From contig PXQM01000181.1 of the NCBI GenBank assembly GCA_003021325.1, forward strand, positions 1-5,806: DNA of 5,806 nucleotides, in the 5' to 3' direction. Shown in pieces: positions 5,344 through 5,806 of this stretch. The notes under the pieces were generated by a model, which saw only the letters and a program-made list of their open reading frames with translations, had not been told where the DNA came from and ran no database searches. How positions within the stretch are numbered: the first letter of the stretch is position 1; the number at the start of each line of letters is the position of its first letter. Source of the stretch: Halobacteriales archaeon QH_10_70_21 (GTDB lineage Archaea > Halobacteriota > Halobacteria > Halobacteriales > Haloarculaceae). The position numbers and the translations under genes are program-made.

Positions 5344-5806
5344 TTACTGCGGCGAGGGGCTCCCGGTGCCGCCGACCTCGCGCTGTTCGAGCGCCGAGCC
5401 GGTGATGTTCTTGAGGCGGTCGATGAGCGAGTCCTTCTCGGGCTCGCCGGCGAGCGCCACGTCGAGCACCTCGGAGATGTGCGAGACCGGGACGATCTCG
5501 ATCTGCTCTTTGTACTCGTCCTCGATCATCACGTCCTGTTCGTTGGCCTTCGGGATGATGACCGTATCGAGGCCGGACTTGGCGGCGGCCTCGATCTTGT
5601 GGGTGACGCCGCCGACCGGCAGCACGTCGCCGCGGACCGACAGCGAGCCGGTCATCGCGAGGTCCTGGCGGACGGGGACGTCCTCCAGCGCCGAGATGAC
5701 GGCCGCCGCGACCGTGATGGAGGCGGAGTCGCCGTCGACGCCGCCCTCGCCGGCCTGGACGAACTGGATGTGGACGTCCTTCTGGGAGATGTCCTCGTCG
5801 GAGAAC
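5344..5806 (-). CDS. lonB: Archaeal Lon protease (LonB), C-terminal proteolytic domain, 5' partial
   Basis: The gene enters from the right edge and ends at TAA 5346-5344, leaving 153 residues. These form most of the Lon proteolytic domain: EGGVDGDSASITVAAAVISA contains the catalytic Ser (fragment residue 27, in GDSAS), then QDLAMTGSLSVRGDVLPVGG and GGVTHKIEAAAKSG with the catalytic Lys (residue 70). The 43-residue Ser-Lys spacing and the GDSAS context match archaeal LonB rather than bacterial LonA. The domain closes with IEIVPVSHISEVLDVAL and a tail of about 39 residues ending SPSPQ. By family knowledge the AAA+ ATPase and membrane-anchor segments lie upstream, outside the window; LonB is a membrane-bound ATP-dependent protease that degrades regulatory and damaged proteins. 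It is followed after only 3 nt by the CPBP membrane protease gene, so the two are almost certainly one transcript. Confidence 0.96.
   Translation of the reverse strand, partial: FSDEDISQKDVHIQFVQAGEGGVDGDSASITVAAAVISALEDVPVRQDLAMTGSLSVRGDVLPVGGVTHKIEAAAKSGLDTVIIPKANEQDVMIEDEYKEQIEIVPVSHISEVLDVALAGEPEKDSLIDRLKNITGSALEQREVGGTGSPSPQ

Overview
The window looks like chromosomal DNA of an extremely halophilic archaeon (class Halobacteria). It is very GC-rich, the predicted proteins are rich in Asp, Glu, Ala and Val and poor in Lys, promoters resemble haloarchaeal TATA boxes placed for leaderless transcripts, and one gene is an archaeal-type Lon (LonB). I cannot name the species. No rRNA, tRNA, CRISPR array, insertion sequence or phage gene is visible.

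Layout, left to right. (1) A GMC-family FAD oxidoreductase on the plus strand, cut by the left window edge and broken again near 1211, just before its expected C-terminal tail. (2) Directly abutting it in another frame, a methylguanine-DNA methyltransferase (MGMT/Ogt)-like gene that has lost a normal start codon and whose active-site Cys is Asp (PDHR instead of PCHR). (3) A short convergent intergenic region filled by a striking nested inverted repeat (1687-1765). (4) On the minus strand, an AIR synthase/HypE-like ATP-binding protein (3446-2433) followed by a MaoC hot-dog protein (2398-1766), 34 nt apart, with a TATA-like element in the gap. (5) A divergent promoter region and a plus-strand response regulator with a receiver and a PAS domain but no recognisable output (3549-4604). 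(6) On the minus strand, the C-terminal proteolytic domain of LonB (right edge to 5344), followed after 3 nt by a CPBP (CAAX protease/bacteriocin-processing) membrane protease gene (5340-4623) that carries an internal deletion and frame change removing the catalytic EExxxR motif.

The genes do not form one obvious pathway. The supported functional groupings are lon-CPBP (tightly coupled, both linked to membrane proteolysis) and the AIR synthase-like/MaoC pair. The most notable features are the two gene-breaking junctions (near 1211 and 4823), each of which joins well-conserved sequence to well-conserved sequence with the middle missing, the nested palindrome, and the loss of textbook catalytic residues in the MGMT-like and MaoC proteins. 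I found no convincing new multi-gene system. The two junctions may be real deletions or assembly errors, and the sequence alone cannot decide between them.
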